From Planctomycetota bacterium (GTDB taxonomy: Bacteria > Planctomycetota > Uabimicrobiia > Uabimicrobiales > JABWCH01), in contig JAGOMP010000004.1 in the NCBI GenBank assembly GCA_017993505.1, forward strand, positions 1-64,000: a DNA stretch of 64,000 nt. The letters run 5' to 3'. Position numbers and translations under genes: made by a program. Each line of letters starts with the position of its first letter. Position 1 is the stretch's first letter. The notes beneath the pieces were generated by a model. That model searched no databases. It saw only the letters and a list, made by a program, of their open reading frames with translations, and was not told the origin of the DNA. This document shows, piece after piece, positions 45,814 to 54,444 of the stretch.

Positions 45814-45868
45814 ATAAAAAAAAGTAAAAAGTAAATATGTTGCGTATTTACTTTTTACTTTTTTTTAT
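45814..45868 (+). terminator. Terminator of the rpsB-frr cluster
   Basis: A 24-bp stem (ATAAAAAAAAGTAAAAAGTA plus AATA and its complement) around TGTTGCG, ending in a long T-run. It marks the boundary between the core translation genes and the repeat/restriction region. Confidence 0.88.
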
Positions 45869-45925
45869 AGCACAACTTTTTCTCTTAGATAGACAAAACT
45901 TACTAAATTTACTCTTGCACTGGGT

Positions 45926-46245
45926 AAGTGTCTCTTGCTCTGGGGTGAAAAATTTGCTCTGGGGTGTAAATTTGCTCTGGGGTGTAAATTTGCTCTGGGA
46001 AAGCGAACTTGCTCGAGGAAATGAATGTTGCTCTGGGAAAGTGTCAGGTGCTCGGGGGAGGAAACCTTGCTCGGGGGAATGAATGTTGCTCTGGGAAAGT
46101 GTCAGGTGCTCGGGGGAGGAAACCTTGCTCGGGTGAGGTTGCTTCGGGGAATAAAATTGCTCTGGGGAGGCAAATTTGCTCGGGGGAGGCAAATATTGCA
46201 CGGAGGAGTTGCACGGGGGAATTAGTTTGCTCTGGGGAGGTGCTA
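45926..46245. repeat. G-rich TTGCTCTGGGG array A, downstream of the R-M gene
   Basis: About 18 copies of TTGCTCTGGGG/TTGCTCGGGGG and variants, spaced 15-30 bp, all on the plus strand. It contains a perfect duplication of about 54 bp (46021-46074 and 46079-46132, starting TGAATGTTGCTCTGGG). The array reaches to within about 20 nt of the restriction-modification gene stop. G-runs make it strongly unlike the A/T-rich surroundings. A minus-strand frame through it reads Ser-Pro-Glu-Gln repeats but has no credible start. Confidence 0.93.
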
Positions 46246-46262
46246 GAATAAAAGTTAAACGT

Positions 46263-49200
46263 CTAGCACTCTTTTTTTACGCGAAGTTTTTGAAATGTTG
46301 TTGTTTTAGTTACTTTTGATGTTATTATTTTTAGTTTTACTACTTTTTTTTCTATTTTTTCATTAGTTGTTTTTGTTTCTTTTGTTGATTTTGTTGTTAC
46401 TTTAGATTTTGCTACTTTTTTATTAGTTGTTGATTTGATAGTTGCTTTAGTAGCTTTTGGTGTTACTTTTTTTATGGTTCGTTTTGATGTCATAGGACTC
46501 GATGCGTAGATTTCTGTTTCAGTTTCATTATTGTCTGTTTTCTTTGTTTTTCTAGTTTTTACTTTTGTTTGTTTATTTTCTTTATCTTCTATTTCGTTGT
46601 TGTCTGTTTTCTTTATTTTTCTAGTTTTTACTTTTGTTTGTTTATTTTCTTTATCTTCTGTTTCGTTGTTGTCTGTTTTCTTTATTTTTCTAGTTTTTGC
46701 TTTTATTTGTTTATTTTCTAGTTCTTTGTTTTCTTTTTCCGTAGTTTCCGTGTTTTTTGTATTTTTATTTTTCGTAGTCTTTGTCTTTTTGCTTTCTTTT
46801 TTGTCCGTAGTTTCTAATTCTGTGTTTTCAGTGTTTTCAGTGGTTTCTATATTCTTATTGTCCGTGGTTTCTGTGTTTTTCGTGGTTTGTTTTTTGCTTT
46901 TTCTGGTTTTTGTCTTTGTACTTTGTTTTTTGTCTATGTTTTTGTTTTTGTCCGTAGTTTCTAATTCTGTGTTTTCAGTGGTTTCTATATTCTTATTGTC
47001 CGTGGTCTCCGTGGTCTCCGTGGTTTCATCATCTTCTGTGGTCTCCGTGGTCTCATCATCTTCTGTGTTTTCTGTATTCTTATTGTCCGTGGTCTCCGTG
47101 GTTAGGAGTTGTTGGTACATTTGCATAAGGTCAGAGACAATTTCTGCTTCGTTGTCAAGATCCCAGTTTTTGTTATAGATTTTTGCAACTTCTTTGTCTA
47201 GTTTTTGATGGGCTTTTCGTAGAGCAGGCGGCATAGTTAAAGGATCGTATAGAGCAGCTAAGTTAGAATCAGGATACTTTGCCCGTGTATCTAAAATATT
47301 TTGTCCTAGTTCATTGAGTTTTTGTTTTTGTGTTTCTGTAAGTTCAGGAAATGGAAAGTTATTGTAAACAACATTTGCAGAATAACGATAACCATTTCCA
47401 AATCGTCCTGTAACGACTCGCATCCATGCATTGTGAACTTGGGAATTTAAAATAGCAAATATATATAAAGGACAATCTGGAATACAATGGAGTGAATCTG
47501 TTGCAATAGTTGTATCTGATACAAAATCCATGGGAATATATTCTCTTTGATCGGATGTAACTCTTGGAATGACAAGGTAATTTGTTGTTGGATGACGTAT
47601 TTCAGCAAATAAGGAAGAAGTCAATGCTTTTTCTCGTGTAGATTTTTTAGAACTTTTTAAGCGGAAATTTCGCACTTTTTCAATTCGTTCTTGCACTAAA
47701 GGCATAGATTTGATTTCTTGTGGTGTGGCATCTACTAACCATAATGCATATCGATCTTTATTGTAAAGGAATTCTTGTGTACCTATTAATTTTTTTATAA
47801 ATTTTTTAGCTTTAGGTTCTTTTTTTATAAATTCATCATAATCTTTTTCTTCAATGATCAAATGACCACCATCAGTAGGTTTATTTGCATATACCATTTT
47901 AGGCACGTCACAAATTGGAGTAGTTCGACTTTGTACTATAATATTGGGTGCATCTACTAAATATGGGTTAATATTGTTTGCAATTTGTTTAATAACAATA
48001 GTTTCATATTTTTTTGTGTTTTTTGTCTTGTCTAGATAATCATCTATAGGTTTTTGTGTGTATGTGAATATAGTTTTTTCTTTGTCATTCTTTGTTTGAG
48101 AAAATCCAATGATCACACACGTAACAGTTGCTTTTTTTATTCGTTCTTGTTTTTGTTTTTTTTCTTTTTTCTGTCTTCCTTGTTTTTGTGCTCCTTGTTT
48201 TCTTGTTGTTGCTAATTCTAATTGTCTTTCTCTATATAAAATAGTTTCTTCTGATTCTTGATCCCATGGAAAACTTCTATAGCAAAAATCAATGTGCAAA
48301 CCATATTTTTCTATCATGTCTGTCCATAGAGGACCTACTTGTTCGCCTTGTGTAATGGAACTTGTAGATACAAAGGCAACTTGAATGTCTGTGTTTTGGA
48401 TATATTCTGCTGCTTTATAATACCAACACGCCACATAATCTAAAATTTTATGTGTAGTCAATCTAGATTGGTCTTGTTTTTGTTGTTTTGTCATCAAAGA
48501 AAAACCTAAAAACGGCGGATTTCCAATGATGTAATTTAATTTGTCTTTTGGAATGATATTTTGCCAATCGATTTGCAAGGCGTTTTCTTCATGGATATAC
48601 GCATTTGTTTTTAAAGGAAAGAATGGAATCTTTCGTTCCATGATAGATTCTGTTTTTTGCATCATTTGGAGTTCTGCAATCCATAAAGCAGTTTTTGCTA
48701 CAGTAACTGCAAAATCATTAATTTCAATTCCATGGAAATTTTCAATTTCTACTTTGATTTTTAGATTAGGCGTTTGTTGGTTTGTTTCTTTGTCTATGCA
48801 ATGGATAGATTCTAAGATTAGATTTTCTAATTTTCGTAAGGAAATGTACGTTTGTGTAAGAAAATTACCAGAACCGCACGCAGGATCTAGGAATGTTAAA
48901 GAGGCAATTTTTGTTTGTAGATCAAGTAAGGCTTGTTTTTTTTCTTGTAAGATCGTTTGTTTTTTAATGTTTCGAAATTCATCTTTTAAATCATCTAAAA
49001 ATAAAGGATCAATGACTTTATGGATATTTTCAATGCTAGTATAGTGCATGCCACCTTTTCCACGAGTTTCTGGATTTAAAGTATTTTCAAATACAGAACC
49101 AAATACAGTTGGGCTGATTTCTGACCAATCAAAGTTTTTAGTAGCTTCTTCAACTAATAAATGATAGATAGCGTGCGTGCATTTTGGAATCGTAATGTTT

Positions 49201-50060
49201 TTATCTTGAAAAAGTCCACCATTAATATAAGGAAATGCAGCAAAATCATCTTCTAAAAAGGGATCTCGTTCGTTTTGTTTTTGGTTTAAGACTTTAAATA
49301 AACGCATTAAAGTTTCACGTAAATTAATTTCATTTCTAGATTTAAGTAAATCTTGAAACATTCCTTTTCTACCAAATAATTCAGAACTATCAGAATATAA
49401 ACAAAAAACAATGCGGACGCAAAGTATATTTAAGCTAGTTAAAACGTGTTCTGTAATAGGCATGTTCGCAGATGTAAATTCTTGTTTTAAAAGGTCATAC
49501 AATTGTGCAACGATTTCTCCAGCTTTTAAGGAAACAGCAGTTTCTTTTTGAATTTGCGTACTATCTGCGTCAATGAGAAAATTAAGTCGGTAATATTCTT
49601 GTGGTAAGTCTTTTAAATACAGAATCTCGGGCGGTTCTTGTTTATTTTCCATGTCATAGATGTAGAATTCTTGAAAATTGCAAACAATGATCCAACGCGG
49701 CATTTCAGAATAATCTAGCATGTCACTATAAAAATGTGCTTGGTCAATCGCAGATAACAACGTACCATCGCTTTGTTTAACTGGTTTTTCTAGGTTGACA
49801 TTCGAACTTTTTTGTTCAATCAATACTTTAGTTTCAGGAATGTACGCATCAATAAATTTAATCGTTGTATTTTTAGCAGGCTTTTCAAATTGGATGAATT
49901 CATCAGGATATTTAACACCAAATACACGATGTAGCAATCCTGACCAAAACATTTGACAATTGCCCTTTTCATATCCTTTATTTTGGTGCAACTTCACAAA
50001 ATCTATTGCTGCATTTTTCTTGTCTAATTTAGACATAGGAATTAAATCATCTAATTTCAT
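46263..50060 (-). CDS. MmeI-like type IIL restriction-modification enzyme
   Basis: A 1265-aa single-chain R-M protein that both cuts and methylates DNA. The N-terminal nuclease motif is D71-x10-E82-x-K84, almost where MmeI has D70/E80/K82. A helical linker follows. The N6-adenine methyltransferase has motif I FLDPACGSGNFL near 390 and motif IV NPPF near 511. A target-recognition region and the family's C-terminal NGYRYSANVVYNNFPFP follow. The MmeI-like part ends near 983. The remaining 280 residues are T/E/N/K-rich repeats (TETTDNKN, KKTDNNE), not part of the known family. It is bracketed by arrays A and B. One specificity should be methylated on one strand only, as in other type IIL enzymes. 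Confidence 0.88.
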   Translation of the reverse strand: MKLDDLIPMSKLDKKNAAIDFVKLHQNKGYEKGNCQMFWSGLLHRVFGVKYPDEFIQFEKPAKNTTIKFIDAYIPETKVLIEQKSSNVNLEKPVKQSDGTLLSAIDQAHFYSDMLDYSEMPRWIIVCNFQEFYIYDMENKQEPPEILYLKDLPQEYYRLNFLIDADSTQIQKETAVSLKAGEIVAQLYDLLKQEFTSANMPITEHVLTSLNILCVRIVFCLYSDSSELFGRKGMFQDLLKSRNEINLRETLMRLFKVLNQKQNERDPFLEDDFAAFPYINGGLFQDKNITIPKCTHAIYHLLVEEATKNFDWSEISPTVFGSVFENTLNPETRGKGGMHYTSIENIHKVIDPLFLDDLKDEFRNIKKQTILQEKKQALLDLQTKIASLTFLDPACGSGNFLTQTYISLRKLENLILESIHCIDKETNQQTPNLKIKVEIENFHGIEINDFAVTVAKTALWIAELQMMQKTESIMERKIPFFPLKTNAYIHEENALQIDWQNIIPKDKLNYIIGNPPFLGFSLMTKQQKQDQSRLTTHKILDYVACWYYKAAEYIQNTDIQVAFVSTSSITQGEQVGPLWTDMIEKYGLHIDFCYRSFPWDQESEETILYRERQLELATTRKQGAQKQGRQKKEKKQKQERIKKATVTCVIIGFSQTKNDKEKTIFTYTQKPIDDYLDKTKNTKKYETIVIKQIANNINPYLVDAPNIIVQSRTTPICDVPKMVYANKPTDGGHLIIEEKDYDEFIKKEPKAKKFIKKLIGTQEFLYNKDRYALWLVDATPQEIKSMPLVQERIEKVRNFRLKSSKKSTREKALTSSLFAEIRHPTTNYLVIPRVTSDQREYIPMDFVSDTTIATDSLHCIPDCPLYIFAILNSQVHNAWMRVVTGRFGNGYRYSANVVYNNFPFPELTETQKQKLNELGQNILDTRAKYPDSNLAALYDPLTMPPALRKAHQKLDKEVAKIYNKNWDLDNEAEIVSDLMQMYQQLLTTETTDNKNTENTEDDETTETTEDDETTETTETTDNKNIETTENTELETTDKNKNIDKKQSTKTKTRKSKKQTTKNTETTDNKNIETTENTENTELETTDKKESKKTKTTKNKNTKNTETTEKENKELENKQIKAKTRKIKKTDNNETEDKENKQTKVKTRKIKKTDNNEIEDKENKQTKVKTRKTKKTDNNETETEIYASSPMTSKRTIKKVTPKATKATIKSTTNKKVAKSKVTTKSTKETKTTNEKIEKKVVKLKIITSKVTKTTTFQKLRVKKEC
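46290..47110. repeat. Low-complexity repeats in the R-M tail
   Basis: In-frame degenerate repeats encode TETTDNKNIETTENTE-type units (about 46800-47100) and a 75-bp-like unit encoding TKVKTRKIKKTDNNE (about 46520-46720, three copies). The last part is basic (KATKATIKSTTNKKVAKSK). Codons stay A/T-rich, unlike the flanking G-rich arrays. Confidence 0.85.
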
Positions 50061-50239
50061 CGTATGCCTACCTTTTTAATCAATACACCACGCCTAGAAA
50101 CTAAGACCACCTAGAAACTAAGATATAGAATAAAAACAACTTCCAAACAATAATCTAATCCATAAAAAATAATTGCACGCCATTGTATCAAAAATACAAT
50201 GCAAAAAAAAGAGAAAAAAGGAATATATTTTTATATGGA

Positions 50240-50545
50240 AAGTTGCTCTGGGGAGGCAATGTTGCTCTGGGGAGTTAATCTGCTCTGGGGAGGTACTCTG
50301 GGGAGGCAATGTTGCTTTGGGGAAGTGTCAGGTGCTCGGGGGATGGTAATGTTGCTCGGGGGAGGCAATGTTGCTCTGGGGAGTTAATCTGCTCGGGGGA
50401 GTTAATCTGCTCCGGGGAGTTGGTAATGTTGCTCGGGGGAGGCAATGTTGCTCTGGGGAGTTAATCTGCTCGGGGGAGTTAATCTGCTCTGGGGAGTTAA
50501 ATATTGCTCTGGGGAGTTAAATTCTGGGAAGTGAATTCTGGGGAC
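50240..50545. repeat. G-rich TTGCTCTGGGG array B, upstream of the R-M gene
   Basis: About 15 good copies of the array A motif plus two decayed ones, all in the same orientation as array A. Sub-blocks such as GGCAATGTTGCTCTGGGGAG and TTAATCTGCTCGGGGGAG recur. The phrase GTGTCAGGTGCTCGGGGGA is shared exactly with array A, showing common origin. Confidence 0.93.
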
Positions 50546-50569
50546 TGAAATTTATTAAATTTATTAATG

Positions 50570-50770
50570 CGTCTGTGAAAACAAAAAGGCTTAGAATTAC
50601 ATAGAATGTGTGAATAGAAATGAAAATACGTAAAATTACATAAAATTCGTAAATGAAAATAAAAACGCGTAAAAATGCATAAAATACATTAAAACGCGTA
50701 AAAATTTGTAAAATCCGTGAATCGAAATGAAAACGCGTAGAATTACTTGAAAATGCTTGAATACTTAGAA
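50570..50770. repeat. Degenerate AACGCGTAAAAAT repeat zone
   Basis: Irregular units of about 20-30 bp, with AAAACGCGTA three times (near 50655, 50692, 50731) and related ACGTAAAATTACATAAAAT phrases. It adjoins array B and seems to be an independent, more decayed repeat. Confidence 0.65.
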
Positions 50771-50786
50771 ATGTGCGAGTTTCCTT

Positions 50787-50822
50787 TACTCTGGGGAGAC
50801 AATGTTGCTCGGGGGAAGCAAA
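50787..50822. repeat. Isolated copies of the G-rich motif
   Basis: CTCTGGGGAGACAATGTTGC and TGCTCGGGGGAAGC lie 110 nt before sbcD, separated from array B by the ACGCGT zone. They suggest that array B was once longer or was interrupted. Confidence 0.8.
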
Positions 50823-50932
50823 ACAATGCTTTTACCAATGCGTTTTTATATCGTTGTATTTTTTATTTTATATTTGTATAAGATTTTTGTATAGTATACA
50901 AAAAATGTAAGAATATTAGAGAAAGGAAATGT

Positions 50933-52081
50933 ATGAAAATTGTACATACTGCAGATTGGCATATTGGAAAAATATTATATGGACAACAACGCTACCAAGA
51001 ATATATAGATATTTTAGAGGAATTTAAGGAGCATCTTTTTCAAAGGGAAGTGGATGTGCTTTTGATTGCTGGCGATGTTTATGATTATCAAAATCCATCA
51101 CCAGATTCTAAAAAATTACTTTATGATTTTCTATATGATATTTCTAAACGCAATATACAAACAGTAATAATTGCTGGCAATCATGATAGTGAGAATTATT
51201 TTGAAGCTTTAAAAAATATTATGCAACTTGCAAATGTTACTATTCGTGGGTTTGTCCATCCAGATGCTACTCCCACTACTCTTATATTAGAAAAAAATGG
51301 CCAGATTGTTCATTTTTTTCTACTTCCTTTTATTTCAGAAAAATATTTTTTGCAAACACAAAATTTTGAAAAAGAAGATACGCATCAACAATTATATTCG
51401 AAGGGAGTGGGAAAAATATTGAATAGGATTGTAGAAGGGAAAAATCCAGACCATATATACATTGTGGTGTCTCATATTTTAATTCATGGTGCAAAGGTCA
51501 GTGGGAGTGAAAAACGCTTATATCTTGGTTCAAATTATGCTGTTCATCCCTCACAAGTTCCAGATGGCATTGATTATTTTGCATTGGGGCATATGCATTA
51601 TCAACAAAAAATTGAAGAATCTTTAGTTCCTATATATTATGCAGGCTCTATTTTACAAATTGATTTTGCTGAACGTGAAACGCAAAAAGGATACTTATTT
51701 TTAGATACAGAACAAGATCGACCGTTTGTTCCAGAATTTGTTCCTCTTTCAAAATCAAAAAAATTAGTATCTTTAAAAGGAACGTGGCAGGAGATTCAAC
51801 AACAAACAGAGACAATAGATAAAGAAAATACATATTTTGCATTAGATATTCAAGAACAAATGAATATTCCTATTTCACAAATTCAGAAGGAGTTACCAAA
51901 TACATTAAAAATTCAACAACAACCTCAAGTAATTCCTGATGTAGAAATTCATCATCAAGCTGCAGATTGGTTGCCAGATATGTATAGAAAATATTATCAA
52001 GCACAAGAAAAGCAGCAGGTTTTGCCACAAGTTTTGCAAGAATTTCAGCAACTGTATACGAGTTGTGTGCGAAAAAAGTAG
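50933..52081 (+). CDS. sbcD: DNA double-strand-break nuclease subunit SbcD
   Basis: A 382-aa Mre11-type metallophosphoesterase that cuts hairpins and blocked DNA ends together with the SbcC ATPase. All metal-site motifs are present: D8-W-H10 in TADWHIGK, GDVYD near 48, GNHDS near 83, SHILIHG near 178 and GHMHYQ near 223. The C-terminal capping domain is of normal length. The ATG follows AGAAAGG. SbcC is not adjacent, which is unusual because the pair is normally one operon; here the next gene is a barrel protein 181 nt downstream. Confidence 0.93.
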   Translation: MKIVHTADWHIGKILYGQQRYQEYIDILEEFKEHLFQREVDVLLIAGDVYDYQNPSPDSKKLLYDFLYDISKRNIQTVIIAGNHDSENYFEALKNIMQLANVTIRGFVHPDATPTTLILEKNGQIVHFFLLPFISEKYFLQTQNFEKEDTHQQLYSKGVGKILNRIVEGKNPDHIYIVVSHILIHGAKVSGSEKRLYLGSNYAVHPSQVPDGIDYFALGHMHYQQKIEESLVPIYYAGSILQIDFAERETQKGYLFLDTEQDRPFVPEFVPLSKSKKLVSLKGTWQEIQQQTETIDKENTYFALDIQEQMNIPISQIQKELPNTLKIQQQPQVIPDVEIHHQAADWLPDMYRKYYQAQEKQQVLPQVLQEFQQLYTSCVRKK

Positions 52082-52262
52082 GATGCATATTTTGCATTTA
52101 ACACAACACAATAAAAAAAATAAAAATGTAAAATTTTTTAAGTTTTTATTTTATTATTTAGTAAATAAGACATTTTTTATAGAATACAAAGAATAAAAAT
52201 AGAATAATATTGATTTTTAATAAAAATTTAAAATTTTACATTATTTAGGTATGTAGAAACAA

Positions 52263-54335
52263 ATGATAAAAAATAAAATACAACAACAAATTTATTTCAA
52301 AATATTTCTTATATTTACATTATTAAATACATTGCAGGCACAAGAAAAACATGTAAATAGCCCAAAACTTTTCATACAAGGCAATCATAATTATTCAGAG
52401 TTAAAAATTCAAAGTATTATAAAAGAAGAATGGGAACAGTATGTAAAAACTAGAAAATTGCATTTTATTGACGATGCAGTATATATTTTACAAAATCATT
52501 ATAAAAATAATGGATATTCCTTTGTACAAGTAGATTATGAGTATGAACAAGATATTACGATTTATGTACAAGAATATTATCCTGTTGTGATTCAAAAAAT
52601 TACTATCCAATCAGCAACAGAACAAACGTTAAGTATGCCTATAACTGAACTATACTCATTGCTAACTCCTAAGCCTATGACAACACCTCATTATTTAAAA
52701 CAAGAAATCCTAGAACAAGATATAACTAATATTAAAAATTACTATAAAAACAGATCATTCTTAGATGTACGAGTACAATTGTTGATTCAATATAAGCCTG
52801 AACCACCAGAAAGTCAACGAGCAGATGTTCAAATAAATATTTATGAAGGTGCAAAACATTTTTTAACAAATTTGTCTTTTCAAGGGAATGCCTCTTTTCC
52901 TGCTGAAGAATTATTGCAAGAAAAAATGCCAAAACCATATATTCCAAGTATGATACAAGAATATGTACGTAAAATTAAATCACATTACAAAAATAATGCT
53001 TTTGCTAAAATTGAAATAAAAACGAACGTCACACAAAAAGAAGACAATCATCAAATTCACAAAACAATCCACTTTGTAATCAAAGAAAATAGAAAATATA
53101 CAATAAAAAATATTCAAATCAAAGGGAATCAAAAGGTGAATACTTCCTATATTCAAACAAAGCTGGAAATATTAGAAAATCAATTGTACAATGCACAAAA
53201 AATACAACAAACAAAAAAAAATTTATTCAATACTGGTCTGTTTTTGAATGTTGATATTCAAGAACAATATATAGAACAAGAACAAAATATTAAAGAAGGC
53301 ACTACAAATTTAATCATTCTTGTTCAAGAACGTCCTGACAATACAGTCAATCTTAGTTTAGGATACGATACATCTTATGGAGTGACAGCAGGCATTGAAT
53401 ATGAAATCCTATCTATCTTAGGAACAGGATTAAAAACTATTTTAAGTTTAGATGGAACGATTGTATCGTCTAATTTAACAAAAAGGCAAGCTAAAATTGA
53501 ATTTGTAGAGCCTGAATTTTTAGAAAGTAGTACTTGGAGTGCAACATACCAAATTCATGGATTAATGGAAGAAAATCCCACATATGATAGTATAGAATTA
53601 GGTGGTGCTCTTTTATTTACTAAAAAGTTTAATACAATATATAGTTTACAACTAGGCTATGAATTTACATGGACTGATATTAGCGATATACAAGACAATA
53701 CAGTAGACACAGAAGAAGGCACGACGATTTTCTCTGTTTTATCACAAAAATTATTTGTAAATTATCGAGATGACAATGCATATCCTACTAGAGGAAGCTA
53801 CCATACATTAGAATTCAATGAAAGCTTAACAGCTATTTGCTCAGATGTAGACTACTTTAAAATCCATGCACAGACAAGCTATTATTTTCATTTGGGGCAT
53901 CAAATTGTACTTGCTCTAAGTTTACAAGCTGGAGCCATTATTCCATTTAATAATTCCGATAATATTCCTATTCAAAGACGCTACTTTTCAGGTGGTGCTA
54001 CTACGATCCGAAGTTTTAAAGAAAAACAACTGCCACCATTAAATGATCAACATAAACCCATTGGTGGTGAAGCCATTTTCCTATTTTCTACAGAACTGCG
54101 TATTCCTATTTATAATAGTTTTGGAATTTCCCCATTTTATGACACAGGACAAATTTTTCAAAGATTTCGTCGTTTTAAAGATTATCGGATTAATAAGTTA
54201 CGACATGCCCTTGGTCTATCTCTATGGTACCAAACTCCTATTGGACCTATTCGATTAGATTTTGGTTTTAATCCTGACAAACAAAAACATGAAAAACTTT
54301 TTGCATGGTTTATTTCTATTGGATTTTCTTTTTAA
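52263..54335 (+). CDS. BamA/Omp85-family outer-membrane assembly protein
   Basis: A 690-aa Omp85 protein. A signal peptide ends near LQAQ (about 29). Four or so POTRA domains follow to about 355 (one contains YTIKNIQIKGNQKVNTSYIQ), then a 16-strand barrel. In the barrel YFSGGATTIRSF is the loop-6 motif (usually F-x-G-G-x-x-x-R-G-F; here Ser replaces Gly), and GPIRLDFGF closes the domain before a C-terminal phenylalanine. BamA inserts barrels in the outer membrane; TamA has fewer POTRAs. Length and POTRA number fit BamA or a paralogue. No Skp-like or lpx gene follows, so it may not be the primary BamA. Confidence 0.85.
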   Translation: MIKNKIQQQIYFKIFLIFTLLNTLQAQEKHVNSPKLFIQGNHNYSELKIQSIIKEEWEQYVKTRKLHFIDDAVYILQNHYKNNGYSFVQVDYEYEQDITIYVQEYYPVVIQKITIQSATEQTLSMPITELYSLLTPKPMTTPHYLKQEILEQDITNIKNYYKNRSFLDVRVQLLIQYKPEPPESQRADVQINIYEGAKHFLTNLSFQGNASFPAEELLQEKMPKPYIPSMIQEYVRKIKSHYKNNAFAKIEIKTNVTQKEDNHQIHKTIHFVIKENRKYTIKNIQIKGNQKVNTSYIQTKLEILENQLYNAQKIQQTKKNLFNTGLFLNVDIQEQYIEQEQNIKEGTTNLIILVQERPDNTVNLSLGYDTSYGVTAGIEYEILSILGTGLKTILSLDGTIVSSNLTKRQAKIEFVEPEFLESSTWSATYQIHGLMEENPTYDSIELGGALLFTKKFNTIYSLQLGYEFTWTDISDIQDNTVDTEEGTTIFSVLSQKLFVNYRDDNAYPTRGSYHTLEFNESLTAICSDVDYFKIHAQTSYYFHLGHQIVLALSLQAGAIIPFNNSDNIPIQRRYFSGGATTIRSFKEKQLPPLNDQHKPIGGEAIFLFSTELRIPIYNSFGISPFYDTGQIFQRFRRFKDYRINKLRHALGLSLWYQTPIGPIRLDFGFNPDKQKHEKLFAWFISIGFSF

Positions 54336-54342
54336 GTCATAA

Positions 54343-54390
54343 TCAAGCAATATTGTTTGATTTTTTTCTAGAAAAATTTCTAGAAAAAAA
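54343..54390. terminator. Double hairpin between convergent genes
   Basis: First AATCAA/TTTGATT with a T-run, then a 13-bp stem TTTTTTCTAGAAA / TTTCTAGAAAAAA (54362-54389). Together they can stop transcripts from both sides. Confidence 0.7.
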
Positions 54391-54444
54391 TGAAATAGGG
54401 ACATTTTTTTTATGTAAATACAATTGTATTGGGAGAATAAAGAT

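Larger units (their letters stand above)
50061..50932. other. Gene-free spacer between the R-M gene and sbcD
   Basis: 872 bp without a credible gene. It holds array B, an ACGCGT-bearing degenerate repeat zone, two isolated copies of the G-rich motif, and the sbcD upstream region with an 11-bp palindrome (GTATAGTATAC near 50889) and AGAAAGG before the ATG. Confidence 0.75.

Noticed and set aside
45848-46201. 117-aa minus-strand frame with SPEQ repeats through array A
   Set aside because: It has no Shine-Dalgarno site, runs into the frr terminator and is interrupted relative to array B. It is kept only as evidence of relation to the TPEQ gene.
46531-47178. 215-aa plus-strand frame rich in V, F, L and S
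   Set aside because: Antisense of the T/E/K-rich tail of the restriction-modification gene; no start signal.
46263-50060. BREX PglX or type I HsdM
   Set aside because: The D-x10-E-x-K nuclease motif at residues 71-84 and the C-terminal NGYRYSANVVYNNFPFP fit the MmeI family, and no brx or hsd genes are nearby.
45926-50822. Insertion sequence or transposon around the restriction-modification gene
   Set aside because: No transposase, terminal inverted repeat or target duplication is visible; the arrays are direct repeats of a short motif.
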